Assembly: GCF_021764745.1 (NCBI RefSeq)
Contig: NZ_JAETXX010000006.1
Location: 172,893-236,892 of the forward strand
DNA length: 64,000 nt
Direction: 5' to 3'
Origin: Joostella atrarenae
Lineage (GTDB): Bacteria > Bacteroidota > Bacteroidia > Flavobacteriales > Flavobacteriaceae
The translations under genes and the position numbers were made by a program. Positions within the stretch are counted from its first letter, which is position 1. Every line of letters begins with the position of its first letter. Below, one piece after another: positions 54,179 to 61,869 of the stretch. The notes beneath the pieces are model-generated. The model was not told where the DNA came from and did not search any database. It saw nothing but the letters and a program-made list of their open reading frames with translations.

Positions 54179-54184
54179 TTTATA

Positions 54185-54382
54185 ATGTGGTCAATCATCA
54201 AACAAACTCACTCACGTTTATTCCTCCCTCAAATATAAGCATTCAATAAATATGCTATCTACGGAAATCCATAATCAGAAGGAAAAGAGAGAATAGAAAA
54301 TAGAGAGACTAGAAATTAGAATAAAGAGAAAAGAATCTTAAAAGCAGATTCGCAACTTCACGATTTTGCAAATTCGCAGTTT
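54185..54382. repeat. Repeat B, copy 1
   Basis: About 198 bp, from ATGTGGTCAATCATCAAAC to the GCAGTTTT near 54383. It aligns with 57067-57233 over its full length with scattered substitutions and one internal deletion of about 28-30 bases in the other copy. Its second half is purine-rich (GAGAATAG, AAAGAGAAAAGAA). No coding potential. With the short sequence up to the SDR start it fills the 338-bp gap at 54179-54516. Confidence 0.8.
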
Positions 54383-54516
54383 TACAATTTCACAATTTAA
54401 AAAAGTATAGCTAGAAATAGGGGAGCAGCAATTAGATTAGCTAAACCTTAATATTTCATTAACCCATTTTTAAGTCTACCTTTTTTAATTTTAAGCAATC
54501 GTAAAAAATATAAATA

Positions 54517-55305
54517 ATGGAAAATAAAGTTATTGTAATTACAGGCGCAGCAATGGGTCTGGGTTATGCAGCAGCAGAAATATTAGGCGAGAAAAAGGCT
54601 AATTTAGTTTTAGTAGATTATAATGAAGAGGCATTAGAGGAGTCTGCGAATAAATTAAAAAAATTATATCCTGAAATAAAAGTACTAACCGTAAAAGCGG
54701 ATGTTTCGAAAGAAGAGCAGGTTAAAAATTATGTAGATGCCACAGTAAAAGAGTTTGGTAGAATAGATGGTTTTTATAACAACGCTGGTATTGAAGGTAA
54801 GCAAGCTTTATTGGCTGAATATGATTTAGAAGTATTTAAAAAGGTAATAGATATAAACTTAATGGGTGTTTATTACGGATTGCGGTATGTTATCCCTGTG
54901 ATGCAAAAACAAAAATATGGCCGAATTGTAAATGTATCTTCCGTTGGAGGAATTAGAGGTGTTTTAAACCAAACGCCATATGTGGCTAGTAAACACGCGG
55001 TTTCTGGAATGACAAAAAATGCGGCCTTAGAATATGGTAAAGATGGAATATTAACGAATGCTATTGCTCCTGGAGCGATTTTAACTCCCATGGTAGCCGA
55101 ATCATTTAAGCAAGTAAATCCAGATAATCCAAAAGCAGCAGAAGAGGCCTTTGCCAAAAATAACCCTACAAAATCTCTTGGTGATCCAAAAGATGTGGCC
55201 GAATTAGTAGCCTTTTTAATTAGTGATAAAAACGGATATATAAGCGGTCAAACTATTGCTATAGATGGCGGAGAGTCTAATATGTATGGTAATTCTGAAA
55301 ATTAA
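54517..55305 (+). CDS. Short-chain dehydrogenase/reductase
   Basis: 262 residues, classical SDR. TGAAMGLGYAAAE near residue 9 is the NAD(P)-binding TGxxxGxG, with the NNAG motif near residue 88, Ser in VNVSSVGG, and YVASK with the catalytic Tyr and Lys near residue 157. DGGESNMYG closes the protein. The Asp at VDYNEE after strand 2 favours NAD(H) over NADP(H). The substrate is unknown. It stands between two repeat-bracketed cargo segments but reads like an ordinary chromosomal gene. Confidence 0.92.
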   Translation: MENKVIVITGAAMGLGYAAAEILGEKKANLVLVDYNEEALEESANKLKKLYPEIKVLTVKADVSKEEQVKNYVDATVKEFGRIDGFYNNAGIEGKQALLAEYDLEVFKKVIDINLMGVYYGLRYVIPVMQKQKYGRIVNVSSVGGIRGVLNQTPYVASKHAVSGMTKNAALEYGKDGILTNAIAPGAILTPMVAESFKQVNPDNPKAAEEAFAKNNPTKSLGDPKDVAELVAFLISDKNGYISGQTIAIDGGESNMYGNSEN

Positions 55306-55346
55306 ATAATAATTCAGCAGTCATAAAATATTATTATAACTGTTAA

Positions 55347-55400
55347 CCCCCAAAGAGTAATCCAAATAGGAACTCTTTGGGGGTTAAAAATATCTAATGG
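55347..55400. repeat. Repeat A, copy 2 (terminator of the SDR gene)
   Basis: 54 bp, 53 of them identical to 53398-53451. Here the stem is perfect: CCCCCAAAGAGT with ACTCTTTGGGGG. It starts 41 bp after the SDR stop codon. The rest of the gap to the next gene (55401-55683) carries the operator-like repeats listed below. Confidence 0.85.
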
Positions 55401-55580
55401 AACTAATATTCCTGTAAAGCGGTTAAAGAAGAAAGGATATTTTAGTTGAATCGAATACTGTAAGCGATAAGTTTCATTATCGAACTGCCCAGATATGAGA
55501 CCCGTTTGTTCATGGTGTGAGGGGTGTACTCTGTTAATTAATAGGGGAGATATCTACTCGGTTGGTAAATCTATTTTCAT

Positions 55581-55659
55581 TTTAAAGTTGTTTAATTGTA
55601 TGAATAGTGTTTAAAATAACACTTTAAAGTTGTTTGATATAGATTTAAGTTTATCTTTG
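55581..55659 (+). promoter_or_regulatory. Promoter and operator candidate of the Panacea toxin-antitoxin operon
   Basis: TATCTTTG at 55652-55659 matches the Bacteroidetes -7 box, 24 bp before the first start codon. Upstream, TTTAAAGTTGTTT occurs at 55581-55593 and again at 55623-55635, exactly 42 bp apart (four helical turns), and between them AGTGTT (55606-55611) pairs with AACACT (55618-55623). This fits autoregulation by the HTH-containing antitoxin. Confidence 0.5.
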
Positions 55660-55683
55660 CAAAGAATTTAACACGCTAGTATT

Positions 55684-56037
55684 GTGGATAAGTTAACTAT
55701 AAAATCTTTTTTGCAAGAACTTAAGGCGGTTATAAAGTCTCTTGGCATAATCTTCTCCAATCGTCCTAAAAATAGTATTCAGAATCTTGCAGATTTAAGT
55801 ATTACCGCTAAAATGCGTGAAGAAATAATTTTGAACTTAGAAGTAGAGGACTATAGTGAAGGTCCTTTGGAAGAAACTCAACAAGGTGGAACAGAAATGT
55901 GGGTTTTCGGAAAGGTAATTAAAGGTCAACAGGTTTATATTAAATTGACTATTTCAAAAATGACAGGAACAGCAGTATGTATATCTTTTCATAAGGCAGA
56001 ATGTCCTATGGAATTTCCTCTGAAAAACCTAAGCTAA
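55684..56037 (+). CDS. Candidate toxin of a Panacea-type TA pair, MqsR-like
   Basis: 117 residues, GTG start (MDKLTIKSFLQELKAVIKSL). The second half, LEVEDYSEGPLEETQQGGTE then MWVFGKVIKGQQVYIKLTIS and CISFHKAECPMEFP, has the look of MqsR/RelE-fold mRNA interferases paired with YgiT/MqsA-type antitoxins. It comes first in the operon, 13 bp before the antitoxin gene, which is the MqsRA-type order. Ribonuclease activity is inferred from the pairing and pattern. Confidence 0.65.
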   Translation: MDKLTIKSFLQELKAVIKSLGIIFSNRPKNSIQNLADLSITAKMREEIILNLEVEDYSEGPLEETQQGGTEMWVFGKVIKGQQVYIKLTISKMTGTAVCISFHKAECPMEFPLKNLS

Positions 56038-56050
56038 AAAACAAACAATT

Positions 56051-57058
56051 ATGAAAAGTCCAATCACAGGTAAGGAAATGACCTTACAAATTGAAAAGAG
56101 TATTTTGGTTTTTAGAAAAGAAAAATTTGAATATAATCACAAAAGTTATTTATGTGAAGATAGTGGTGAGTCATTTACGACCACAGAGTTAGACGAATTT
56201 AATTTAAATCAAGTATATAATCAATATAGAGATAAACATAATATTCCATTTCCAGATGAAATAATTAATTTGAGAAATACTTATGGTTTGTCAGCAGGAA
56301 TGATGTCTCGTATATTAGGGTTTGGAATAAATAGTTATAGGAATTATGAAAAAGGTGAAGTTCCAAGTTTAGCTAATAGTAAGTTAATAAGTTCGGTTTT
56401 AAATAGTATAGATAATTTTAAATACCAAGTCGATTTAAATAACGATTTAAATGAGGAAGAGAAAATTAAAGCTCTTAAAAGAATAGAAGTAGTAAAAGGT
56501 AATTATAGAGAAAATAAGGATGATAAAAAATATGTAAATATTTTATTTGAAGATAAACTTCCAAGTAATTTTTCTGGTTATAGAAAACCAAATATGGAAA
56601 AAATGTCAAATATGATTTTATTTTTTGCTGATAAATTGAACCCTACAGAAACAAAAATGAATAAGCTACTGTTTTATGCTGATTTTCTTAATTTTAAGAA
56701 TACTGCATATTCAATAAGTGGCGCGAATTATATGGCACATAATTATGGACCTGTTCCAGTAAGGTATGGTGGTATTTTTGATTATGCTTCTAATAAAGAT
56801 TATGTTTTTATGAAAATGGAGGATTATGGAGATGGGTATTTGGGAAAATGTTTTTATAAGTCTAACAACAAAGATTTTAATTCAGATTTATTTAGTTCTG
56901 AAGAAATAGAATCATTAAATACAATTGTTCGTATTTTTAAAGGTTGTAATGCAACTCAAATAATGGAAAAAAGTCATGAAGAAAAAGCATGGCTTGACAA
57001 TGAGGAAAGTAAAGGATTAATAGATTATAATTATTCTTTTGAGTTAATTCACGTTTGA
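56051..57058 (+). CDS. Antitoxin with YgiT-like N-terminus, HTH and Panacea (DUF4065/SocA) domain
   Basis: 335 residues. The N-terminal ~65 residues resemble the MqsA/YgiT zinc-finger domain but have lost three of the four zinc cysteines (SPITG for CPxCG; CEDSG for CExCG). Residues of about 70-125 hold an Xre-type HTH (NTYGLSAGMMSRILGFGINS). The C-terminal part (about 185-300) is the Panacea domain: KLLFYADFLNFK, GANYMAHNYGPVPVRYGGIF. Panacea antitoxins are known to neutralise many unrelated toxins. The preceding 117-residue protein is the likely partner. The stop codon lies 8 bp before repeat B2. Confidence 0.8.
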   Translation: MKSPITGKEMTLQIEKSILVFRKEKFEYNHKSYLCEDSGESFTTTELDEFNLNQVYNQYRDKHNIPFPDEIINLRNTYGLSAGMMSRILGFGINSYRNYEKGEVPSLANSKLISSVLNSIDNFKYQVDLNNDLNEEEKIKALKRIEVVKGNYRENKDDKKYVNILFEDKLPSNFSGYRKPNMEKMSNMILFFADKLNPTETKMNKLLFYADFLNFKNTAYSISGANYMAHNYGPVPVRYGGIFDYASNKDYVFMKMEDYGDGYLGKCFYKSNNKDFNSDLFSSEEIESLNTIVRIFKGCNATQIMEKSHEEKAWLDNEESKGLIDYNYSFELIHV

Positions 57059-57066
57059 TTTAGGGT

Positions 57067-57233
57067 ATGTGGTCAATCATCAAACAAACGCACTCACGTT
57101 CATTCCTCCCTCAAATATAAGCATTCAATAAATAAGCCTTTTACGGAAATCCGTAATCAGAAAGAAAAGAGAGAATAGAATAAAGAGAAAAGAAGCTTGA
57201 AAGCAAATTCTCAATTTTGCAAATTAGCAGTTT
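57067..57233. repeat. Repeat B, copy 2
   Basis: About 167 bp aligning to 54185-54382. It begins with the same ATGTGGTCAATCATCAAAC, 8 bp after the antitoxin stop codon. Lacks an internal purine-rich piece present in copy 1. It leads directly into the dyad array. Confidence 0.8.
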
Positions 57234-57246
57234 CATTAATCAAAAA

Positions 57247-57576
57247 TCTCACTCGATACGTTAAAGATCCTTCCGTATACGTGGTGCCACCTATCTGGAT
57301 ACGTTCCTGATATATATTTATACGTGGCATAACGTATCGAGATACGTTAGGAACCCCAAATTATACGTGGTGGTACGTATCTGGATACGTCCAGGACGTC
57401 AAATTATACGTTGCATGACGTATCGAGATAGGTATAAAATGGCTTCGTATGGGTGTTAAACGTATCCAGATGCATCTGTAAGCCCTATAAATAGGTGTGC
57501 TAGCGTATCTGAAGGTGTCTTTTACCCCTCGAGATGGGTTTTATACGTATCAGTACAGGTTTAGGAAGGGGAAAAC
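57247..57576. repeat. About eight ~43-bp tandem units carrying ACGTATC-NN-GATACGT dyads
   Basis: CGTATC or a close variant recurs at 57290, 57333, 57376, 57419, 57461, 57504 and 57546: steps of 43, 43, 43, 42, 43 and 42 bp. A partial first unit has GATACGT at 57255. Units 2 and 3 contain the full inverted repeat ACGTATC-NN-GATACGT (57332-57347 and 57375-57390). The left arm stays conserved to the end while the right arm decays after unit 3. Four units also begin TATACGT at 57276, 57319, 57362 and 57405, exactly 43 bp apart. The period is near four helical turns. No open frame covers it. Confidence 0.85.
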
Positions 57577-57723
57577 GGCATAAAAACCCGGGTTAGTGTA
57601 TAAAAAAGTGGAAGTATAGGGAGGTGGATTGGTAAACAATCATTTAAATACTTTCAATATTTTTCAATCATCCCTGTAATGATGTAGAATTTCTTTCGTC
57701 AAACATTTTAAATCTAATCATTC

Positions 57724-58473
57724 ATGAAAAAAATAACTACATTATTAATTATCGCTATTGTATTAGTAGCATGTTCAACAGAAAAGAAAAAGGAAGTAGC
57801 AACTGTAAACCTCGATCAATACCCAGAGGAGTTAGTAAAAGTATTTAACGCCCATGGGGGGATCGATAATTGGAATAAGCAGCAAACGCTAACTTTTAAA
57901 AAGGGTGACGAAAAGCATACGATTGATCTTAAAGCGAGAAAATCTTTAATTGAAGCACCAAAATATACTATCGGTTATGATGGGAAGGAGCCATGGGTTG
58001 TAAAAGAGGACAGTACTTCTTTTAAAGGGGATCCTGGTTTTTACCATAATCTGTATTTCTATTTTTATGCGATGCCTTTTGTTTTATCTGACGATGGAAT
58101 TAATTATAGCGAAGCAAAACCAATTACAGTGGATGGGAAATCGTATCCTGGAGTGAAAATATCTTTTAATGATGGGGTAGGAGCTTCTTCAAAAGATAAT
58201 TACTATATCTATTATAATAAAGATTCACACCAAATGGAGTGGTTGGGGTATACTGTTACATACCACGATAATAAAGCAAAAGATGAAACATCGATTATTA
58301 AATATAACGACTGGCAAACGGTAGATGGAATCAAATTGCCAAAGGAGTTAATATGGTACAAAAAAGACTCTTTAGGGACTATTGTTGCTCCTAGAGACAG
58401 AAAACCATTAATTTTTACGGATGCTACACTAAGTACAGAAGCTTTGGATGCTACTACATTCGAAAAGAAATAA
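57724..58473 (+). CDS. Lipoprotein of a Bacteroidota family of unknown function
   Basis: 249 residues, lipobox VLVAC (Cys17). The mature part begins with the stretch LDQYPEELVKVFNAHGGIDN, a common opening in this lipoprotein family (similar to proteins annotated DUF6503). It then continues beta-rich (QTLTFKKGDEKHTIDL, YYIYYNKDSHQMEWLGYTV), which resembles LolA/LppX-type half-barrels. Envelope location is clear, function is not. It lies downstream of the dyad array and upstream of a terminator. Confidence 0.75.
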   Translation: MKKITTLLIIAIVLVACSTEKKKEVATVNLDQYPEELVKVFNAHGGIDNWNKQQTLTFKKGDEKHTIDLKARKSLIEAPKYTIGYDGKEPWVVKEDSTSFKGDPGFYHNLYFYFYAMPFVLSDDGINYSEAKPITVDGKSYPGVKISFNDGVGASSKDNYYIYYNKDSHQMEWLGYTVTYHDNKAKDETSIIKYNDWQTVDGIKLPKELIWYKKDSLGTIVAPRDRKPLIFTDATLSTEALDATTFEKK

Positions 58474-58510
58474 AAAGGAGTCTACTAAAAAACGTTAGAT
58501 AGATTTAAAT

Positions 58511-58562
58511 ACAAACTAGGAACAACGCGTTACAAACCAGCCTATTCCTAGTTTGTTTTTTT
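58511..58562. terminator. Terminator after the lipoprotein gene
   Basis: ACAAACTAGGAA (58511-58522) pairs with TTCCTAGTTTGT (58545-58556), followed by a T run. It lies between convergent genes and may also serve the minus-strand exonuclease gene. Confidence 0.85.
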
Positions 58563-58605
58563 GAGAGTTATTTTAATATTTATAAGGGTATAAAATGACT
58601 ATAAT

Positions 58606-59271
58606 TTATCTAACTTTGAACAGATCTTTAAGTTTTCCTCTATCCTTTTTATTCAACTTAGTCAATGTTTTTAGAAAGGATATCGCAGTAATCATTGCGT
58701 CCCCAGCTGCGGTATGCCTATCTTTTACAGAGATATTTAAGTTTTCAGCAAGATCATCTAAACTGTAATGTTTTTCTTTATCAATTAAATTAGAAGTAAT
58801 TCTTGTTGCACGATACAATACCATCGTGTCTAATACTTTATTCTTTAATTTTGGGAGGCCTAGTCTTTTTAAACTTTGGTTGAGCATCCCAATATCAAAA
58901 TTAGCATGGTGGGCTACCAATACGGCATTTTCTATATAGGCTAAGAATTTTATAATGGCTTCTTCTTCCGTTAAAGCATATGCAGCATCATTCTTTATAA
59001 TACCGTGTATTTTTACCGTTTCAGGATTAAATTTCTCCTGATGGATATAAATCTCTAAGGCATCTGTAATGGCAATGGTATTGTCTTTTAAAGTTACCGC
59101 TCCAATGCATAATATTCTGTCCTTCTCAAAATCAAAACCCGTAGTTTCAGTATCTAGAATAACAAAAGTATTCTCGTCGATATATTCAGGGAGTTTCTCC
59201 TGAAATTTCTCCTCGTAGCGTTTCCAATAATCAGGATAATTCTCCGATTTCTTTTTAAATAACGAGATCAT
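58606..59271 (-). CDS. DEDDh 3'-5' exonuclease (DnaQ/PolC epsilon-like)
   Basis: 221 residues. FVILDTETTGFDFEKDRI is exonuclease motif I (DxE), HHANFDIGMLNQ motif II, and DRHTAAGDA motif III with the His and Asp of DEDDh enzymes. The protein is a stand-alone exonuclease domain with a short N-terminal extension, not a full PolC. It overlaps the upstream CBS/DUF294 gene by 4 bp (ATGA type), so the two are co-translated; this pairing is common and suggests a shared nucleotide-related role. Confidence 0.92.
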   Translation of the reverse strand: MISLFKKKSENYPDYWKRYEEKFQEKLPEYIDENTFVILDTETTGFDFEKDRILCIGAVTLKDNTIAITDALEIYIHQEKFNPETVKIHGIIKNDAAYALTEEEAIIKFLAYIENAVLVAHHANFDIGMLNQSLKRLGLPKLKNKVLDTMVLYRATRITSNLIDKEKHYSLDDLAENLNISVKDRHTAAGDAMITAISFLKTLTKLNKKDRGKLKDLFKVR

Positions 59272-61187
59272 ATAAAAGAAGATATTTTAAAACGTAACTT
59301 AATAAGTTCTTGGACATCGCTAATAGATTTAAAAGATCGCTTTAGTTTAATCTTTTCCTCTTTAGTTAGCGTATTTAGTGCTATAAACCTTCCTGTGTCA
59401 TTATGTAATAACCCCTGTTTTGTTCTGAATTTAAGCAGTGCTTTTGCTGTATATGAACACGAAAGATAGAGCTCTCTATTATGTGGTTCTAATTCTGCTA
59501 GCTTCTCAAAGCGTTCCGCAGTATTGTTAATATTTTTTATTTTATGCTGAAGTATTAAAACCCTTCCAGCATCTGTAATTGGCATGATAGCCCTGTTTTT
59601 AAGGTCAAAAAAGTCTTTGTGTTCTCCATTTGCTTCAACCAAAAACTGTCTGAAGAATCCTAATGGCGATGGACTTCTTAACGAGCTAGATGCTAATGCT
59701 GTTATAAATAACTGATTGTTTTCGCTAGATTTGAATATAGCCTCCGATAACTGATTCGTTAAATTGGAGTCGCCATAAGAGATATCGAAATCAAAAAATA
59801 TGGAACATAAAAGGATCTCATCGTTTCCGGGGTCTGTCATCCAGCTTTCAAATTGCTTTTTCCATTCTCCTAAAGATAACGTCCAATTAGGATTGCGGGC
59901 CATCATATCTGCCGGGCAATATTCATACCCAATATTATTTAATCCTTTGTTTACAATTTTGGCAAGCGCAATAAAATATGCTTTCGTTTCTTCGAGCTTC
60001 TCTTTAGGAACATCTTCAAAAACAATAGCATTGTCTTGATCTGTATGTAAAAGCTGTTCCTTTCGCCCTTGACTTCCTAAAGACATCCACGCGAATTTTA
60101 CAGGCGGTGGTGTGCCTAGCTTATCGATACTCCTTTCAATAACTCTTTTTATAGTAGCATCGTTCAGCTCAAACATAATCCTAGAAACATGAGTCATCGG
60201 GATATTCTGCTGTACATATCCATTTAATAGATGCATAATTCTCCCCCGAATTGCTCTCAGCGTTTTAGTTTTATTGGCTCTCTTTAAAGCTTTCATCAAT
60301 GCCGCAGGATTGTTACCCTGACTTACAATAATATCGTGTTCCGATACAATTCCGAGAACCTTACTATTTGGTGTGCCGTCTTTAGTAATACAAATATGAC
60401 TTATTTTATGCTTCATCATAGCCACCTGAGCCTGCGCAATGGTTAGCCCTTTTTGGTAGCAGATTACTGGAGACGACATTATTTTTTCAACCTCAATATC
60501 TATTGGATACTTCCCAACGGCAATAGTATTTCTGATATCTTTATCGGTAACCACTCCAATTGGTAGGTCGTTTTCTATAACTAATATAGAACCCACATTT
60601 TTTGCTGACATTAATTTTGCAACCTCAGAAACTGTTGTTGTTCTTTTACTGCTGATGATATTTTTTACATACCGCACCGGCTGAAGCTCATATAACTCCG
60701 GAGGCATTTCTGGTTGCGCTTCACCTTCTGTAAATAGTTTCCCACGGTGTTCTCGAGAATATGGGTTTCTGGTATTGGAGGCGAAACTTTCAATAAGAAA
60801 CTGACCAACAAGATAATTCCGCTTTATAATCGGTAGAAAAGAAGTAATAGGAATAGCATATAAAATAGATTCCTCTTCCGTAATGGCACTAATCATATAG
60901 TTTTCCTTAGCAAAAAGAGGTCTTAATCCAAACACATCACCTTCATCACATTTATCAAGCGTTTCCATCTTTTCGCTCTCCTTTCGGATAATTGCAACCG
61001 CTCCTTTATGCACCACATAGAATTGTGAATGCCCAGGCTCATCCTGAGAAAAAATAGCAGTTCCCTTTTGCTTATAGATAACCTTAACTTCCATAGCAAT
61101 TTCTAATAATTGATGAGGCTTTAGTAAATCAAAAGGAGGAAAACGTTTTAAAAAATCTGCAACACGTTCTGCAATCGTATTTTTCAT
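59268..61187 (-). CDS. cNMP-binding, CBS-pair, DUF294 nucleotidyltransferase-like protein
   Basis: 639 residues from the ATG at 61187 (MKNTIAERVADFLKRFPPFD); the frame extends ten codons further but that lacks family character. Domains in order: cyclic-nucleotide-binding (about 15-125), tandem CBS domains (about 165-300), DUF294 nucleotidyltransferase (about 325-470; GSQGRKEQLLHTDQDNA with the GS and DxD metal-binding residues), and the DUF294 C-terminal domain. These proteins probably modify a nucleotide or protein in response to a bound nucleotide; the substrate is unknown. It forms an operon with the exonuclease gene. Confidence 0.9.
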   Translation of the reverse strand: MKNTIAERVADFLKRFPPFDLLKPHQLLEIAMEVKVIYKQKGTAIFSQDEPGHSQFYVVHKGAVAIIRKESEKMETLDKCDEGDVFGLRPLFAKENYMISAITEEESILYAIPITSFLPIIKRNYLVGQFLIESFASNTRNPYSREHRGKLFTEGEAQPEMPPELYELQPVRYVKNIISSKRTTTVSEVAKLMSAKNVGSILVIENDLPIGVVTDKDIRNTIAVGKYPIDIEVEKIMSSPVICYQKGLTIAQAQVAMMKHKISHICITKDGTPNSKVLGIVSEHDIIVSQGNNPAALMKALKRANKTKTLRAIRGRIMHLLNGYVQQNIPMTHVSRIMFELNDATIKRVIERSIDKLGTPPPVKFAWMSLGSQGRKEQLLHTDQDNAIVFEDVPKEKLEETKAYFIALAKIVNKGLNNIGYEYCPADMMARNPNWTLSLGEWKKQFESWMTDPGNDEILLCSIFFDFDISYGDSNLTNQLSEAIFKSSENNQLFITALASSSLRSPSPLGFFRQFLVEANGEHKDFFDLKNRAIMPITDAGRVLILQHKIKNINNTAERFEKLAELEPHNRELYLSCSYTAKALLKFRTKQGLLHNDTGRFIALNTLTKEEKIKLKRSFKSISDVQELIKLRFKISSFI

Positions 61188-61233
61188 GTATATATTATAT
61201 TGTGGGCAATGGCTCACTTAATTGTAAGCATAA

Positions 61234-61241
61234 CAAATTTA
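61234..61241 (-). promoter_or_regulatory. Possible -7 box for the DUF294/exonuclease operon
   Basis: CAAATTTA on the plus strand reads TAAATTTG on the minus strand, matching TAnnTTTG, 47 bp upstream of the start. No clear -33 element was seen because the terminator palindrome occupies that place. Confidence 0.4.
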
Positions 61242-61245
61242 ACGA

Positions 61246-61273
61246 AAAAGCCTCTGAAATTTCAGAGGCTTTT
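61246..61273 (-). terminator. Terminator after the Nudix gene
   Basis: A perfect 28-bp palindrome, AAAAGCCTCTGAAA with TTTCAGAGGCTTTT, 3 bp beyond the Nudix stop codon on the minus strand. It separates the M42-Nudix unit from the DUF294-exonuclease unit. Confidence 0.9.
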
Positions 61274-61276
61274 AAA

Positions 61277-61846
61277 TTATGTTGTTTTTCTTCGGATGGC
61301 AGAAAACACCAAGTCTAGATATTCGGGTTCTAAAGGAACATAATCTTTCATAAGGGTGTAATTCTTCAACGCTTCTAGATACATATTTATAGTTACCAGT
61401 TTTATTTCCGCTACTTCACTTTCTTGAATCTTCAACGTTTCTATAGGTTGTTTTAATTCAACTAAAAAAATATGGTGAAACTCGCAATCGATCACATCTT
61501 TACTATGAACAACCGATGAACGATGAACACCAATCCTATCCAAGTCCTTTTCGGAAATTGAAAGTCCAATCTCCTCTTTAACTTCTCGGATAGCAGAAGC
61601 TTCTGGAGTCTCCCCAGCAGAAATATGCCCCGCCACAGAAACATCCCACTTATTAGGAAACGTTTTCTTATCGGCAACTCTTTTTTGAATAAGTACTTTT
61701 CCATCCTGTGTGTACACCCAAATATGAGCAGTAGGGTGGAAGAGTCCCTTTTTATGGGCCTCCGATTTTAAAAGCACCTTTCCGGTGGCATTTCCTTGGC
61801 TATCTAATATGTCTACAAGCTCATCCAAACGTTTGTGTTTTATCAA
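61277..61846 (-). CDS. Nudix hydrolase, IDI/YfcD-like
   Basis: 189 residues. The Nudix box runs from GHISAGETPEASAIREV onward with the full G-x5-E-x7-REVKEE pattern for Mg binding. The N-terminal LDELVDILDSQGNATGK and HPTAHIWVYTQDGKVLIQKR resemble the YfcD/isopentenyl-diphosphate-isomerase branch, but the IDI catalytic Cys motif is not evident. It starts 23 bp after the M42 peptidase gene on the same strand. Confidence 0.9.
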   Translation of the reverse strand: MIKHKRLDELVDILDSQGNATGKVLLKSEAHKKGLFHPTAHIWVYTQDGKVLIQKRVADKKTFPNKWDVSVAGHISAGETPEASAIREVKEEIGLSISEKDLDRIGVHRSSVVHSKDVIDCEFHHIFLVELKQPIETLKIQESEVAEIKLVTINMYLEALKNYTLMKDYVPLEPEYLDLVFSAIRRKTT

Positions 61847-61869
61847 TTAAAAAAAACTAAAGGATATTA

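Noticed and set aside
53290..57233. Insertion sequence or transposon
   Set aside because: No transposase, terminal inverted repeats or target-site duplication could be found; only the A and B direct repeats are present.
57247..57576. CRISPR array
   Set aside because: Units are contiguous and vary along their whole length; there are no identical repeats parted by unique spacers, and no cas gene is in the window.
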